This document shows, in pieces, positions 16,946-25,422 of a DNA stretch of 28,047 nucleotides (the first letter of the stretch is position 1; the number at the start of each line of letters is the position of its first letter). The DNA comes from an uncultured Saprospiraceae bacterium (GTDB lineage Bacteria > Bacteroidota > Bacteroidia > Chitinophagales > Saprospiraceae): contig CALJKQ010000325.1 in assembly GCA_937973565.1 (NCBI GenBank), forward strand, positions 1-28,047, read 5' to 3'. A program made the position numbers and the translations under genes. The notes under the pieces are model-generated. The model saw nothing but the letters and a program-made list of their open reading frames with translations. It was not told where the DNA came from and did no database searches.

Positions 16946-19144
16946 TTATTCCTTACCTGCTTTGTGCGTGTCTTGCCATGCTTTCAATTCATCCCATTTG
17001 CCGTCGCGTGCCATGGCAGCCTGATCCGGCCAGGTAGTTGGGTCGTGCATTTTGTACCTCGATCCGGCTTCTTCCATCCATGCTTTGATTTGGTCAGCTT
17101 CGGTAGCGGCCAATTCAGCAAAGGTGTGAACTCCGTGAGCATTCAAAATCTCGGCAATTTTAGGACCGATACCTTCAACGATTTTCAGATCATCCCCTTT
17201 GGTTTCAGCTTTAGGAGCCTCTGCCGCAGGAGCTTCTGCTTTGGGTGCTTCTGCCGCAGGAGCAGCCGGTGCACTTTCAGAAGATTGAACCAAAGATGAG
17301 AAGTCAACCAGATCACCCAAAGTAGCTCTTTCTACTTTCTCATTGGTTTTCTGAATGGTTCTGCGGGTTTCTTCCCTGCCTTTTTCCTCTTCAGACTTAA
17401 CCGTTTCTTCAGCTTCTTTTCTGATATCGTCTACATAACGGGTATGTGAAACGATGATCTTCTTGTCATCTCTGTTGAATTCGATTACTTTGAAAGTTAG
17501 GGTTTCGTCAGCTGTAGCTGTTGAGCCGTCTTCTTTCTTGAGGTGTTTAACCGGAGCATAAGCTTCCAGTCCGTAAGGCAACTGGATCACCGCACCTCTG
17601 TCGTCTTTTTTGATGATAGTAGCCTGGTGGTAAGAACCTACCGGGAATACGTTTTCGAAAGTATCCCATGGGTTTTCTTCCAATTGTTTGTGACCCAATG
17701 AAAGTTTGCGGTTATCAACGTCGCACTCGATTACCTGAACATCGATTTTCTCACCTACTTTGGTGAATTCAGATGGGTGGTTGTAACGCTTGGTCCAGCT
17801 CAGGTCTGAGATGTGAACCATGCCACCGATACCTTCTTCCAATTCGATGAACACGCCGTATGGAGTCAGGTTTTTCACCTCACCGGTGTGACGTGTACCT
17901 ACTGCATACTTTTCTGCTACGCTGGTCCAAGGATCGTTGGAAAGTTGTTTAACAGAAAGCGACATTTTGCGCTCGTCTCTGTCGAGGGTAACAACCTTTG
18001 CTTCGAATTCCTGACCCAGGGTGAAATAATCCCTTGCGTTGACAGGCTGGTTGCTCCAGGTAACTTCTGAAACGTGGATCAAACCTTCTACACCCGGAAT
18101 GATTTCGAGGAAAGCTCCGTAATCTTCGATGTTCACGATCTTGCCTTTTACTACGCTGCCTTCTGAAATGTCTTTGTCCAAAACATCCCATGGGTGTGGC
18201 GTAAGTTGCTTAAGACCCAAAGAGATTCGTTTTTTATCTTCATCGAAGTCAAGCACAACGACGTTGATCTTTTGGTTGAGTTCCAAAACTTCGTTGGGGT
18301 GATTGATTCTTCCCCATGAAATATCGGTGATGTACAACAAACCGTCGACACCTCCCAAGTCCATGAAAGCTCCGAAGTCGGTGATGTTTTTAACCACACC
18401 TTCGAGTACCTGACCTTTTTCAAGCCCGGAGATGATGGCATCTCTTTGCTCTGCCAGATCGCTTTCGATAAGGGCTTTGTGAGAAACAACGGCATTCTTG
18501 ATGGCTTCGTTGATTTTAACCACTTTGAATTCCATGGTTTTACCCACGTATCCATCATAATCAACGATGGGTTTAACGTCGATCTGTGAACCTGGAAGGA
18601 AGGTTTCCAATCCGTAACAGTCAACGATAAGACCACCTTTGGTTTTGCTGGTAACATAACCTTTGATGATGGTTCCGTTTTTGTAAGAATCCACCAGGGC
18701 GTCCCATGCTTTAAGCAATTTGGCCTTTCTGCGGGAAAGAACCAACTGTCCTCTGGCATCTTCTTTGTTTTCTACGTATACTTCAACATAGTCACCTACT
18801 TTCAAATCAGGTGTGTCCCTGAATTCAGAAAGGGGTACCAAGCCGTCTGACTTGTAGTTGATATCCAGGATCACGTCTCCGCCGTGAATGGATGATACCC
18901 TACCTTTTACTACTTCGAATTCTGCGATAGAGTTCAAAGTTTTTTCGTAGTTCTTAAGGTAGTCCTCTTTTTGCTCTTTGGAATAAGAAAGCGTGTTTTT
19001 CTTTCCCAATGACCAATCGAAATCGTCGTGAGCTGTAGAATGAGAGGTGGTAGGTTGCATGTCTAAGATCTCATTGATACCTGAAAGATCTTCTACGATG
19101 GCATTTTCATTTTCGGGGTTCTCGATGTTATTTTCTTCCAACAT
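16946..19144 (-). CDS. rpsA: 30S ribosomal protein S1 with C-terminal helix-hairpin-helix extension
   Basis: 732 residues, longer than the usual 550-620. Six S1 RNA-binding domains are visible between about residues 75 and 590. Domains 3-5 show the strongest repeats (ITDFGAFMDLGGVDGLLYITDISW, split by the family pattern GAF...G..G..H.S..SW). The protein recruits mRNA to the 30S subunit. After a charged segment comes an Ala/Pro/Glu linker with repeated APAAEAPKAE (about 622-648). From residue 649 an 84-residue module follows, DDLKIVEGIGPKIAEILNAH..., of the helix-hairpin-helix type seen appended to some Bacteroidota ribosomal proteins. It ends in a WPDQA...GKWDELK pattern. The gene has its own strong promoter, a 5' leader hairpin and a terminator. 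Confidence 0.97.
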   Translation of the reverse strand: MLEENNIENPENENAIVEDLSGINEILDMQPTTSHSTAHDDFDWSLGKKNTLSYSKEQKEDYLKNYEKTLNSIAEFEVVKGRVSSIHGGDVILDINYKSDGLVPLSEFRDTPDLKVGDYVEVYVENKEDARGQLVLSRRKAKLLKAWDALVDSYKNGTIIKGYVTSKTKGGLIVDCYGLETFLPGSQIDVKPIVDYDGYVGKTMEFKVVKINEAIKNAVVSHKALIESDLAEQRDAIISGLEKGQVLEGVVKNITDFGAFMDLGGVDGLLYITDISWGRINHPNEVLELNQKINVVVLDFDEDKKRISLGLKQLTPHPWDVLDKDISEGSVVKGKIVNIEDYGAFLEIIPGVEGLIHVSEVTWSNQPVNARDYFTLGQEFEAKVVTLDRDERKMSLSVKQLSNDPWTSVAEKYAVGTRHTGEVKNLTPYGVFIELEEGIGGMVHISDLSWTKRYNHPSEFTKVGEKIDVQVIECDVDNRKLSLGHKQLEENPWDTFENVFPVGSYHQATIIKKDDRGAVIQLPYGLEAYAPVKHLKKEDGSTATADETLTFKVIEFNRDDKKIIVSHTRYVDDIRKEAEETVKSEEEKGREETRRTIQKTNEKVERATLGDLVDFSSLVQSSESAPAAPAAEAPKAEAPAAEAPKAETKGDDLKIVEGIGPKIAEILNAHGVHTFAELAATEADQIKAWMEEAGSRYKMHDPTTWPDQAAMARDGKWDELKAWQDTHKAGKE

Positions 19145-19162
19145 GTGAAGAAGGGTTTTGTA

Positions 19163-19183
19163 TGTCGTGACTTTTCCACGACA
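19163..19183 (-). promoter_or_regulatory. Stem-loop in the rpsA 5' leader
   Basis: A 7-bp perfect stem (plus TGTCGTG 19163-19169 with CACGACA 19177-19183) with a 7-nt loop lies 18 bp before the rpsA start codon, within the predicted ~50-nt leader. Its position suits translational autoregulation by S1, which is known for rpsA in enterobacteria. That role here is inference. Confidence 0.5.
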
Positions 19184-19203
19184 GCGGTTAAAAAATAAGG
19201 CTG

Positions 19204-19232
19204 CAAAAGTAAGATAAAAAATTGAAAATCAA
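19204..19232 (-). promoter_or_regulatory. rpsA promoter
   Basis: On the minus strand TTG (plus CAA 19230-19232), an 18-bp spacer and TACTTTTG (plus 19204-19211) match the Bacteroidota TTG/TAnnTTTG consensus. Predicted transcript start is near 19197. It diverges from the ABC-F promoter across a gap of about 300 bp. Confidence 0.72.
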
Positions 19233-19421
19233 TAATTTTTGACTGAAGAAAGGAAGGTAACCAAAAGAAATTTGGTGTGGTGGCTAATTCAATATGAAAT
19301 ATACTGAAAATCAGTTGTTTAAATATCAGAATAAGAATAAAATATGGCTTGTTTTTGGGAAAAAGATGGAATTAAATTGGGAATTGCTGTTGTTTTTTCT
19401 CCGTCTGCGCTTTGAAGTACC

Positions 19422-19429
19422 TAAATTTG
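19422..19429 (+). promoter_or_regulatory. -7 element of the ABC-F gene; decides its start codon
   Basis: TAAATTTG, within the same ten bases CTAAATTTGC as upstream of the blaI-like gene, lies 18 bp before the ATG at 19448. An in-frame TTG at 19412 would start upstream of this promoter, so ATG 19448 is preferred. The rest of 19233-19411 shows no gene. Confidence 0.55.
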
Positions 19430-19447
19430 CGACACAAAAAATTCCAC

Positions 19448-21295
19448 ATGCAATTCCTTTCCGTTGAAAATGCCTCTAAATCGTACGGTGAAAAGTCGCT
19501 GTTCCGGAATGTTACTTTTTCGGTTTCAAAGGGAGACAGGATTGCCCTGATTGCCAAAAACGGAAGTGGAAAAACAACCTTACTCAAAGTGATCGCCGGG
19601 ATGGAAGGTGTGGAAGGAGAGAATGCCCGCATATCGATCAACAAAAACATCCGCACCGCTTTTTTACCCCAGGATCCGGAATTGCATCCCACGGCTATGG
19701 TGATCGATGAGATCCTGGAATCGGATCACCCTGTGGTCAATGCCGTGAAGCTGTATCGGCACGCCATGGAGAGCGGCAATGAGGAGGCCATGCAAAAAGC
19801 CATTTCGCATATGGACACCCACCATGCCTGGGATGCCGAAGCACAATTGGAAGTGGTGTTAAAAAACCTGAACATTGACCATCTTGAGCATACGATCCAT
19901 ACCTTATCTGGCGGACAGAAAAAAAGAGTAGCCCTGGCGAAGGTAATTTTGTCGAAACCCGATTTTTTGATTCTCGATGAGCCCACCAACCACCTGGACA
20001 TAGAGATGATCGAATGGCTGGAAGACTACCTGAAAAATTCAGGGGTGACCCTGTTTATGGTGACCCACGACAGGTATTTCCTGGACAATATCTGCAACGA
20101 AATTTTTGAACTCGACCATGCCGATCTTTTTGTGTACAGAGGCACCTACACAGCGTATCTGGAGAAAAAAGAAGCGCGATTACAAAATGAGGCAGCCAAC
20201 CTGGATAAGTCCAAAAAACTCTTCAGGAGAGAACTGGAATGGATGCGCAGAATGCCCCAGGCTCGCACAACCAAAGCCAAATCGAGGATTGATGATTTTC
20301 ATGATTTGAAAGACGACATAGCCGGCCGAACCTACAGTAAAGATGAAATGGCCATGCAGATCGATGTGACCCGTCTAGGCAGTAAGATTGTAGAATTGCA
20401 CAATGTATCCAAGACCTATGGAGCCAAAAAACTGTTTGCCAACTTTACCTATAAATTTAAAAAGGGCGAAAGAGTAGGTGTAGTAGGTCGAAACGGTGCC
20501 GGAAAGTCGACCTTTATCAAAGTCATGACCGGCGAGATGCCTACCGATACCGGCAAGGTGGTGGTAGGAGAAACGGTTGTCTTTGGTCATTACAACCAGG
20601 ATGGTTTGGATACCACCAACGATAAAACGGTCATAGATACCATAAGAGATATTGCTGAGTACATACCCCTGGCCAAGGGTTTAAAATTATCTGCCGAATC
20701 CTTGCTCGAGAAATTTTTGTTTCCCCGCTCCCAGCAACGAGTGTTTGTTTCTCAACTCAGCGGAGGAGAGAAAAGGAGGTTGCACCTGCTCACCATCCTC
20801 ATTAAAAACCCCAACTTCCTCATCCTCGATGAGCCCACCAACGATCTGGACATCATCACCCTCAACGTACTGGAAGATTTCCTCGAAGACTATAGTGGTT
20901 GTCTGATGATCATCTCCCACGACCGCTACTTTATGGACAAGCTGGTAGACCACATTTTCATTCTGGAGGGGGACGGTAATATCCGCGATTACAATGGCAA
21001 TTACACCGAGTACCGCCTGGAAAAAGCCAATGCCAAAGCTGCCGAAGAAAAACCCCAGGCAGCGGTGGTGAAAACCCAGGGTCGCAATGATTTTGAGTTG
21101 CGCAAAGAAATCAAAGCCATCGAAAAACAAATCGAAAAACTCGAAAAGCGCAAACAGGAGCTCACCGCCTTTTTTGATGACCCCAACCTGCCGGTTGAAA
21201 AGATCACCCAGTATTCTACAGAGTTAGCTGCTGTCAATACAGAACTCTCAGCGAAAGAAGAGCAGTGGCTGGAGTTGAGTGCGGAGGTTGAGTGA
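19448..21295 (+). CDS. ABC-F family ATPase (Uup-like, with C-terminal coiled coil)
   Basis: 615 residues from ATG 19448, with two ABC domains and no membrane segments. The first has Walker A KNGSGKTT, signature LSGGQKKRVALAK and Walker B DFLILDEPTNHLD. The second has GRNGAGKST, LSGGEKRRLHL and NFLILDEPTNDLD. The ~80-residue inter-domain linker (KKEARLQNEAANLDKSKKL, then RMPQARTTKAKSRIDDF) is typical of ABC-F proteins, which bind the ribosomal E site. The C-terminal ~65 residues (LRKEIKAIEKQIEKLEKRK...) form a coiled coil like that of Uup. Likely a translation factor or ribosome-associated ATPase rather than a transporter. A family B repeat array begins at the stop codon. Confidence 0.94.
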   Translation: MQFLSVENASKSYGEKSLFRNVTFSVSKGDRIALIAKNGSGKTTLLKVIAGMEGVEGENARISINKNIRTAFLPQDPELHPTAMVIDEILESDHPVVNAVKLYRHAMESGNEEAMQKAISHMDTHHAWDAEAQLEVVLKNLNIDHLEHTIHTLSGGQKKRVALAKVILSKPDFLILDEPTNHLDIEMIEWLEDYLKNSGVTLFMVTHDRYFLDNICNEIFELDHADLFVYRGTYTAYLEKKEARLQNEAANLDKSKKLFRRELEWMRRMPQARTTKAKSRIDDFHDLKDDIAGRTYSKDEMAMQIDVTRLGSKIVELHNVSKTYGAKKLFANFTYKFKKGERVGVVGRNGAGKSTFIKVMTGEMPTDTGKVVVGETVVFGHYNQDGLDTTNDKTVIDTIRDIAEYIPLAKGLKLSAESLLEKFLFPRSQQRVFVSQLSGGEKRRLHLLTILIKNPNFLILDEPTNDLDIITLNVLEDFLEDYSGCLMIISHDRYFMDKLVDHIFILEGDGNIRDYNGNYTEYRLEKANAKAAEEKPQAAVVKTQGRNDFELRKEIKAIEKQIEKLEKRKQELTAFFDDPNLPVEKITQYSTELAAVNTELSAKEEQWLELSAEVE

Positions 21296-21340
21296 CAGAG
21301 CATCGGAGCATCGGGCATCGGAGCACCGGGCAACTGAGTC
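21290..21340 (+). repeat. Repeat family B array at the 3' end of the ABC-F gene
   Basis: GAGTGACA, GAGCATC, GGAGCATC, GGGCATC, GGAGCACC and GGGCAACT follow one another. The first unit contains the TGA stop (21293-21295). It is in the same sense as the gene. The array passes directly into the family C hairpins. Confidence 0.8.
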
Positions 21341-21456
21341 CCTACAACGCTTCGCCGGCATAGGGACAGGCATTGGAGTCCCTACACCGCTTCGTTGGCG
21401 TAGGGACAGGCATCGGGGTTCGGAGTTACTACACCGCCAAAGCGAAGTAGGGAGAA
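21338..21456 (+). repeat. Repeat family C: three tandem CCCTAC/GTAGGG hairpin units
   Basis: Unit 1 pairs GTCCCTA 21338-21344 with TAGGGAC 21361-21367. Unit 2 pairs GTCCCTAC 21378-21385 with GTAGGGAC 21400-21407. A degenerate third unit (CTACACCGCC...AAGTAGGG) ends near 21456. Units 1 and 2 are 40 bp apart, and their loops share CGCTTCG. GGCATyGG linkers between units resemble family B units. Family not recognised. Confidence 0.8.
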
Positions 21457-21486
21457 CATAACTGAACGGTTGGTACGGAGTTGTAA

Positions 21487-21509
21487 TTTGATTGCCGGTG
21501 GCAATCAAA
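21487..21509. repeat. Isolated 10-bp perfect inverted repeat
   Basis: TTTGATTGCC at 21487-21496 and GGCAATCAAA at 21500-21509 are exact inverted copies with the 3-base spacer GGT. No T tract follows on either strand, so it is not a convincing terminator. It lies in the 597-bp convergent gap between the ABC-F and GH3 genes. Confidence 0.6.
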
Positions 21510-21678
21510 AGTGAAGGAAGCTCGCGCTCATCGGTAGATATCGATAAAACCAATTTTTGGTCCATCAGCGTTTCAGTGATTGTTATGGGTTGTTGTTAGG
21601 TTTGGTTTTGTCATCATTTTTGATCGTTGTTTCACAACTGTCAAAAATGCCGCCAAAAAGGATTCTACCTGGCATCTA

Positions 21679-21707
21679 CCCCAACACCGGCTTCGCCGTC
21701 GTTGGGG
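21679..21707. repeat. Family C-like hairpin
   Basis: CCCCAAC 21679-21685 pairs with GTTGGGG 21701-21707. The loop contains a nested CGGCTTCGCCG hairpin, recalling the CGCTTCG loops of the three upstream units. No coding gene is supported anywhere in 21296-21892. Confidence 0.6.
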
Positions 21708-21762
21708 CTGTAACATTAGACATCTTCGACGTCTTGGAATGTCCAAATATAGTTTAGGTATT

Positions 21763-21782
21763 CGACGCAAAATATTGCGTCG
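21763..21782. repeat. Single family A-like palindrome
   Basis: CGACGCAA, then AATA, then TTGCGTCG. The arms are exact inverted repeats and match the GACGCAA/TTGCGTC arms of the copies near 13.1 and 15.1 kb, but without the GC-rich CGCCTGCGGC flank. Confidence 0.65.
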
Positions 21783-21892
21783 CCACAAAGGTGTTTCAAA
21801 ATGGAGGTTTCTCTCTATCTCAGAATTATATCAACATTCCTCAATCGGTATATTGGTAAATTAATTCATAGGGTTTCCCCAGATACTTCCGA

Positions 21893-24175
21893 CTATTTTG
21901 ACCAATTTACTCGTTTCGTTTTGACAGCAGCACTGTTGGTACCGATCATGATGTCAAAATCACCGGCTTCCCAAACGTGTTGGAGGTCGTAGTTGTAAAA
22001 CTTGAGATCTTCGGTGGTGATGGTAAAGCTTACTTCTTTGCTTTCACCCGGCTGCAATTCAATTTTTTGGAAGCCTTTGAGTTCTTTTACAGGGCGGGTT
22101 ACAGAGCCTACAACATCGCGGATGTACAATTGAACAACTTCTTTTCCTGCCAACTTTCCCGTATTTTTTACCGTTACGGTTGCGGTGAGTTTTTGATTTC
22201 CATTGAGGTTGGTGCTGCTCAATTTGAGGTCGCTATAATCAAATTGGGTATAGCTCAAGCCAAAGCCGAAAGGGAACTCCGGATCGTTGCTCACATCGAG
22301 GTAATTGCTTCTGAATTTCTGGAACCACTGTCCTTCAGGAAGAGGTCTTCCCGTGTTTTTATGGGCGTAATAGATGGGAATTTGTCCTACATTTTGTGGC
22401 CAGGTAGCAGAGAGCTTGCCCGAAGGATTGACGGCACCGAAAAGTGCGTCAGCAATGCTGTAACCGGCTTCACTGCCGGGAAACCATACATTGAGGATGG
22501 CGTCCATATTGTCGTGTTCCCAGGAAATGGTAAGGGGTCTGCCTGTGAAGAGAACCACCACTATGGGTTTGCCTGTTTTTTTCAGGGCCATGAGCAGGTC
22601 TTTTTGTGCCTGTGGAATGTCCAGAGAAGACCTGCTTGATGCTTCTCCTGACATTTCTGCTGATTCACCTACTACAGCTACCACAACATCGGCTTTACGG
22701 GCTGCATCCAGTGCCTCTTCGATCATGTGGGCGGGGGAGCGATCGTCTCTGCCAGTATTTTTACCAAAGATGGCATAACGCTCATCAAAGGCGGGGTCGT
22801 TGTCTACATTTGATCCCCTGGCATGAAGGATGGTTACCTTGTCGCCGGCTACTGCTTTCATACCTTCGAGCAAAGAAACGGATTGATCGTGTCTGGCTGC
22901 CACACTCCAGGTACCGGGCATGTTGACCTTGTTGTTGGCCAAAGGACCTACCAAAGCGATGGTTCCCTTTTTTTGTAGCGGAAGCAGGTTGTTGTTATTT
23001 TTCAACAGCACAAAAGTTTCAGCCGCCAGCTTACGGGCTTCTGCACGGTGTTCTTTGTTGAATACATCTTTGGCCGCACGAGTGAGATCGCAATATCTGA
23101 AGGGATCATCAAAGAGACCCAGCTTGTATTTGATTTCCAGAATGCGCCTGCAAGCATCGTTGATTTGTTTTTCGGTTATCTTTCCTTCTTTCAGCGATTT
23201 GCCCAGTGTGGTTAGCATGCCTTCTCCTACCATGTCCATATCAATGCCGGCGTCGAGGGCGCGGGCTGTTACGGTTTGCAGGTCACCGATGCCATGATCC
23301 ATCATTTCGTTGATGCCAGTATAATCTGTAACTACGAAGCCATTGAATCCCCATTGTTTTCTCAGCACGTCCGTCAACAGCCATTTGTTGGCAGTAGCGG
23401 GTACCCCTTCTATTTCATTAAATGAAGCCATTACACTGGCACAGCCGGCATCAACGGCTCCCTTGTAAGGAGGAAAATAATCATTGTACATACGCTGACG
23501 ACTCATATCCGTAGTATTGTAATCGCGTCCGGCTTCTGATGCACCGTAGAGGGCGTAATGTTTTACACAAGCCGCTACGGTATTGGGTAAGCTAAGATCG
23601 TTGCCCTGATAACCTCTCACCATGGCACCGGCTATCTGATAACCCAGGTAGGGATCTTCACCAATGCCTTCAGCGATTCTTCCCCATCGGGGATCTCTGC
23701 AGATGTCTACCATGGGTGAAAAGGTCCAGTTGATACCATCGGCACTGGCTTCAATGGCTGCGATGCGGGCTGAACGTTCGATGAGATTCATGTCCCAGCT
23801 GCTGGCAAGACCCAGCGGTATGGGAAAGACAGTTTCGTAACCGTGGATAACATCCATGCCAAACAACATAGGTATTTTGAGCCGGCTTTCTTCTACGGCT
23901 ATGCGTTGGATCTCTCTTATTTTTGTGGCCGATTTTATATTGAATAAGCCCCCTACTTTTCCGGCTCTTATTTTGGCTGCAATGTCGGAACTGGAAGCCT
24001 GCCCCGTGGTGATGTCGCCGCTCACCGGAAGGTTGAGCTGGCCTAATTTTTCTTCGAGGGTCATTTTTTTCATCAGCTGGTCGACAAAGGATTTCATTGT
24101 CTTTTGAGCTACCATGGTTTGGGCAACAAATAGGAGAGCCATAAAGGCAAAAAGAGGCAAAGATTTGAATCTCAT
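21893..24175 (-). CDS. bglX: Periplasmic beta-glucosidase, glycoside hydrolase family 3 (BglX type)
   Basis: 760 residues with a signal peptide ending near QTMVAQ. The GH3 N-terminal barrel covers about 30-365, with KHYALYG at 205-211 and the catalytic nucleophile Asp284 in FVVTDYTGINEM. The GH3 C-terminal domain is at about 385-600, with probable acid/base Glu511 in EMSGEASSRS. A fibronectin type III-like domain at about 665-740 (NGNQKLTATVTVKNTGKLAGKEVVQLYI) completes the BglX architecture. It hydrolyses terminal beta-linked glucose from oligosaccharides in the periplasm. It lies 68 bp downstream of an SGNH hydrolase gene on the same strand and has its own -7 element. Confidence 0.95.
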   Translation of the reverse strand: MRFKSLPLFAFMALLFVAQTMVAQKTMKSFVDQLMKKMTLEEKLGQLNLPVSGDITTGQASSSDIAAKIRAGKVGGLFNIKSATKIREIQRIAVEESRLKIPMLFGMDVIHGYETVFPIPLGLASSWDMNLIERSARIAAIEASADGINWTFSPMVDICRDPRWGRIAEGIGEDPYLGYQIAGAMVRGYQGNDLSLPNTVAACVKHYALYGASEAGRDYNTTDMSRQRMYNDYFPPYKGAVDAGCASVMASFNEIEGVPATANKWLLTDVLRKQWGFNGFVVTDYTGINEMMDHGIGDLQTVTARALDAGIDMDMVGEGMLTTLGKSLKEGKITEKQINDACRRILEIKYKLGLFDDPFRYCDLTRAAKDVFNKEHRAEARKLAAETFVLLKNNNNLLPLQKKGTIALVGPLANNKVNMPGTWSVAARHDQSVSLLEGMKAVAGDKVTILHARGSNVDNDPAFDERYAIFGKNTGRDDRSPAHMIEEALDAARKADVVVAVVGESAEMSGEASSRSSLDIPQAQKDLLMALKKTGKPIVVVLFTGRPLTISWEHDNMDAILNVWFPGSEAGYSIADALFGAVNPSGKLSATWPQNVGQIPIYYAHKNTGRPLPEGQWFQKFRSNYLDVSNDPEFPFGFGLSYTQFDYSDLKLSSTNLNGNQKLTATVTVKNTGKLAGKEVVQLYIRDVVGSVTRPVKELKGFQKIELQPGESKEVSFTITTEDLKFYNYDLQHVWEAGDFDIMIGTNSAAVKTKRVNWSK

Positions 24176-24197
24176 GATCTGAATGTTATTGTAGTAA

Positions 24198-24205
24198 CAA
24201 ATATA
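24198..24205 (-). promoter_or_regulatory. -7 element upstream of the GH3 gene
   Basis: On the minus strand TATATTTG matches TAnnTTTG, 22 bp before the start codon. No convincing -33 TTG is present. The gene may also be read through from the SGNH hydrolase gene. Confidence 0.45.
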
Positions 24206-24243
24206 AGTATTCCGCTATAAACGAAGCATGATGACGGTCAATT

Positions 24244-25272
24244 TCATTTGATGGAAGCACTGCTTTTCAATATACTTCCATCGTCCCATCTGACAATCAC
24301 AGAAATGTGTTTTACATCTTCGGGTGAAACATTGAGCGGCCAGCTTCCGGGCCCATCTTCGAGGGTGCGGCTAAGAATCAACCTGCCGGATGCATTGAAG
24401 ATTTGGACTTGTTTTGGGCCTTTTTTATCACCCTGGTAAATCAGGTTCCAAACCAGGCTTCGACTCATGGGAACCAAATGGATTTGACCCAAATCGCCTG
24501 AGATCGATGGGTCGGAAAAAGGGTGTTGGTCCCGTATTTCAGCACATTGTGGTTGCGGGAAAATATGAGCGACCACGCTTTGAAAGATAAGTTTATGTCC
24601 CTGATCATTGAGGTGGATGCCATCACCGGATCCAAAGTGGGGCAGTAACCACGACATGCTGTCTGCCAGAGGGGTAAACAAATCGATGGCGTGCATGCCA
24701 AAATTATGGAGGATGGAATCGCGGATCTCTTGCTGGATGCTGATTTGTTTGGGGTCGCCAAAATTGCGGGGTTGGGAGGTAGTGATCCAGAATTCTGAAC
24801 CAGCGGCAAGTGTCATTCTTTGAATCGTGCGAAAATTTTCCATTTGCGAGTGGGCATCAATGTAGTTGGCGGCATCATTGGAAGGCATGTTTACTATGAT
24901 GCCCCGGGGTTGAAAGCTTAGCGCCCGATCAATGTTGAGTGAAGTGTCAGGTTGGAAAACCAGGCTTTCATTGGCGGAGTGTCCCGGCATGATGTGGAAA
25001 GAGGTAATGCCCCCTTTTCCGAGGTTTATAACTTTCATGCCTTGATACCTGGTCAGGTATGTCTGAAGACGCGTTACCCAAGCGCTGTCTTTCACCGATG
25101 CACCGGCTCCTTCTGCCGTGGAAGAACCCAATACGACCCAGGTACAACTTTGCAGTGGAACAACAGCAGTACCCGGGGAAATATGGAGGGATATACGAGC
25201 AAAGGAAAAGGTGGGCAGGCAAAGCCCAAAAAAGAAAAACAGCGTTTTGTAGGGTCGGAGTGTGACTGGCAT
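24244..25272 (-). CDS. Secreted SGNH/GDSL-type hydrolase
   Basis: 342 residues from ATG at 25272; an in-frame TTG two codons upstream is less likely. A signal peptide (TLFFFFGLCLPTFSFA) is followed by SGNH block I, VVLGSSTAEG, with nucleophile Ser51 in a GSS rather than GDS context. A block III-like NMPSNDAANY provides the Asn, and block V, DGIHLNDQGH, provides the Asp and His. The last ~80 residues (LVWNLIYQGDKKGPKQVQIFN...) are beta-rich and resemble a degenerate T9SS-type or adhesion tail, which I cannot settle. The family deacetylates or de-esterifies carbohydrates and lipids. With the adjacent GH3 enzyme it suggests polysaccharide side-chain removal followed by glucoside hydrolysis. Confidence 0.85.
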   Translation of the reverse strand: MPVTLRPYKTLFFFFGLCLPTFSFARISLHISPGTAVVPLQSCTWVVLGSSTAEGAGASVKDSAWVTRLQTYLTRYQGMKVINLGKGGITSFHIMPGHSANESLVFQPDTSLNIDRALSFQPRGIIVNMPSNDAANYIDAHSQMENFRTIQRMTLAAGSEFWITTSQPRNFGDPKQISIQQEIRDSILHNFGMHAIDLFTPLADSMSWLLPHFGSGDGIHLNDQGHKLIFQSVVAHIFPQPQCAEIRDQHPFSDPSISGDLGQIHLVPMSRSLVWNLIYQGDKKGPKQVQIFNASGRLILSRTLEDGPGSWPLNVSPEDVKHISVIVRWDDGSILKSSASIK

Positions 25273-25422
25273 GGTCAAAAATTTACAGCAAGTTAATGCA
25301 TTTCATTAAAATCGGGGCAAGCCATAATTGAAATGGAATAAAGCCTGAAACGGAGGTGTTGATATTTTGGGTTAACACTAAAATTGTTGTAAAGACCCGC
25401 CTAAACTTGTTTATTTTACACC

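Noticed and set aside
19412..19447. Upstream TTG start for the ABC-F gene
   Set aside because: The -7 promoter element at 19422-19429 lies inside this extension, and ATG 19448 begins the normal ABC-F N-terminus.
21557..21864. Overlapping ORFs of 60-94 aa between the ABC-F and GH3 genes
   Set aside because: They run through hairpins and palindromes in several frames, with no domain, signal or start context.
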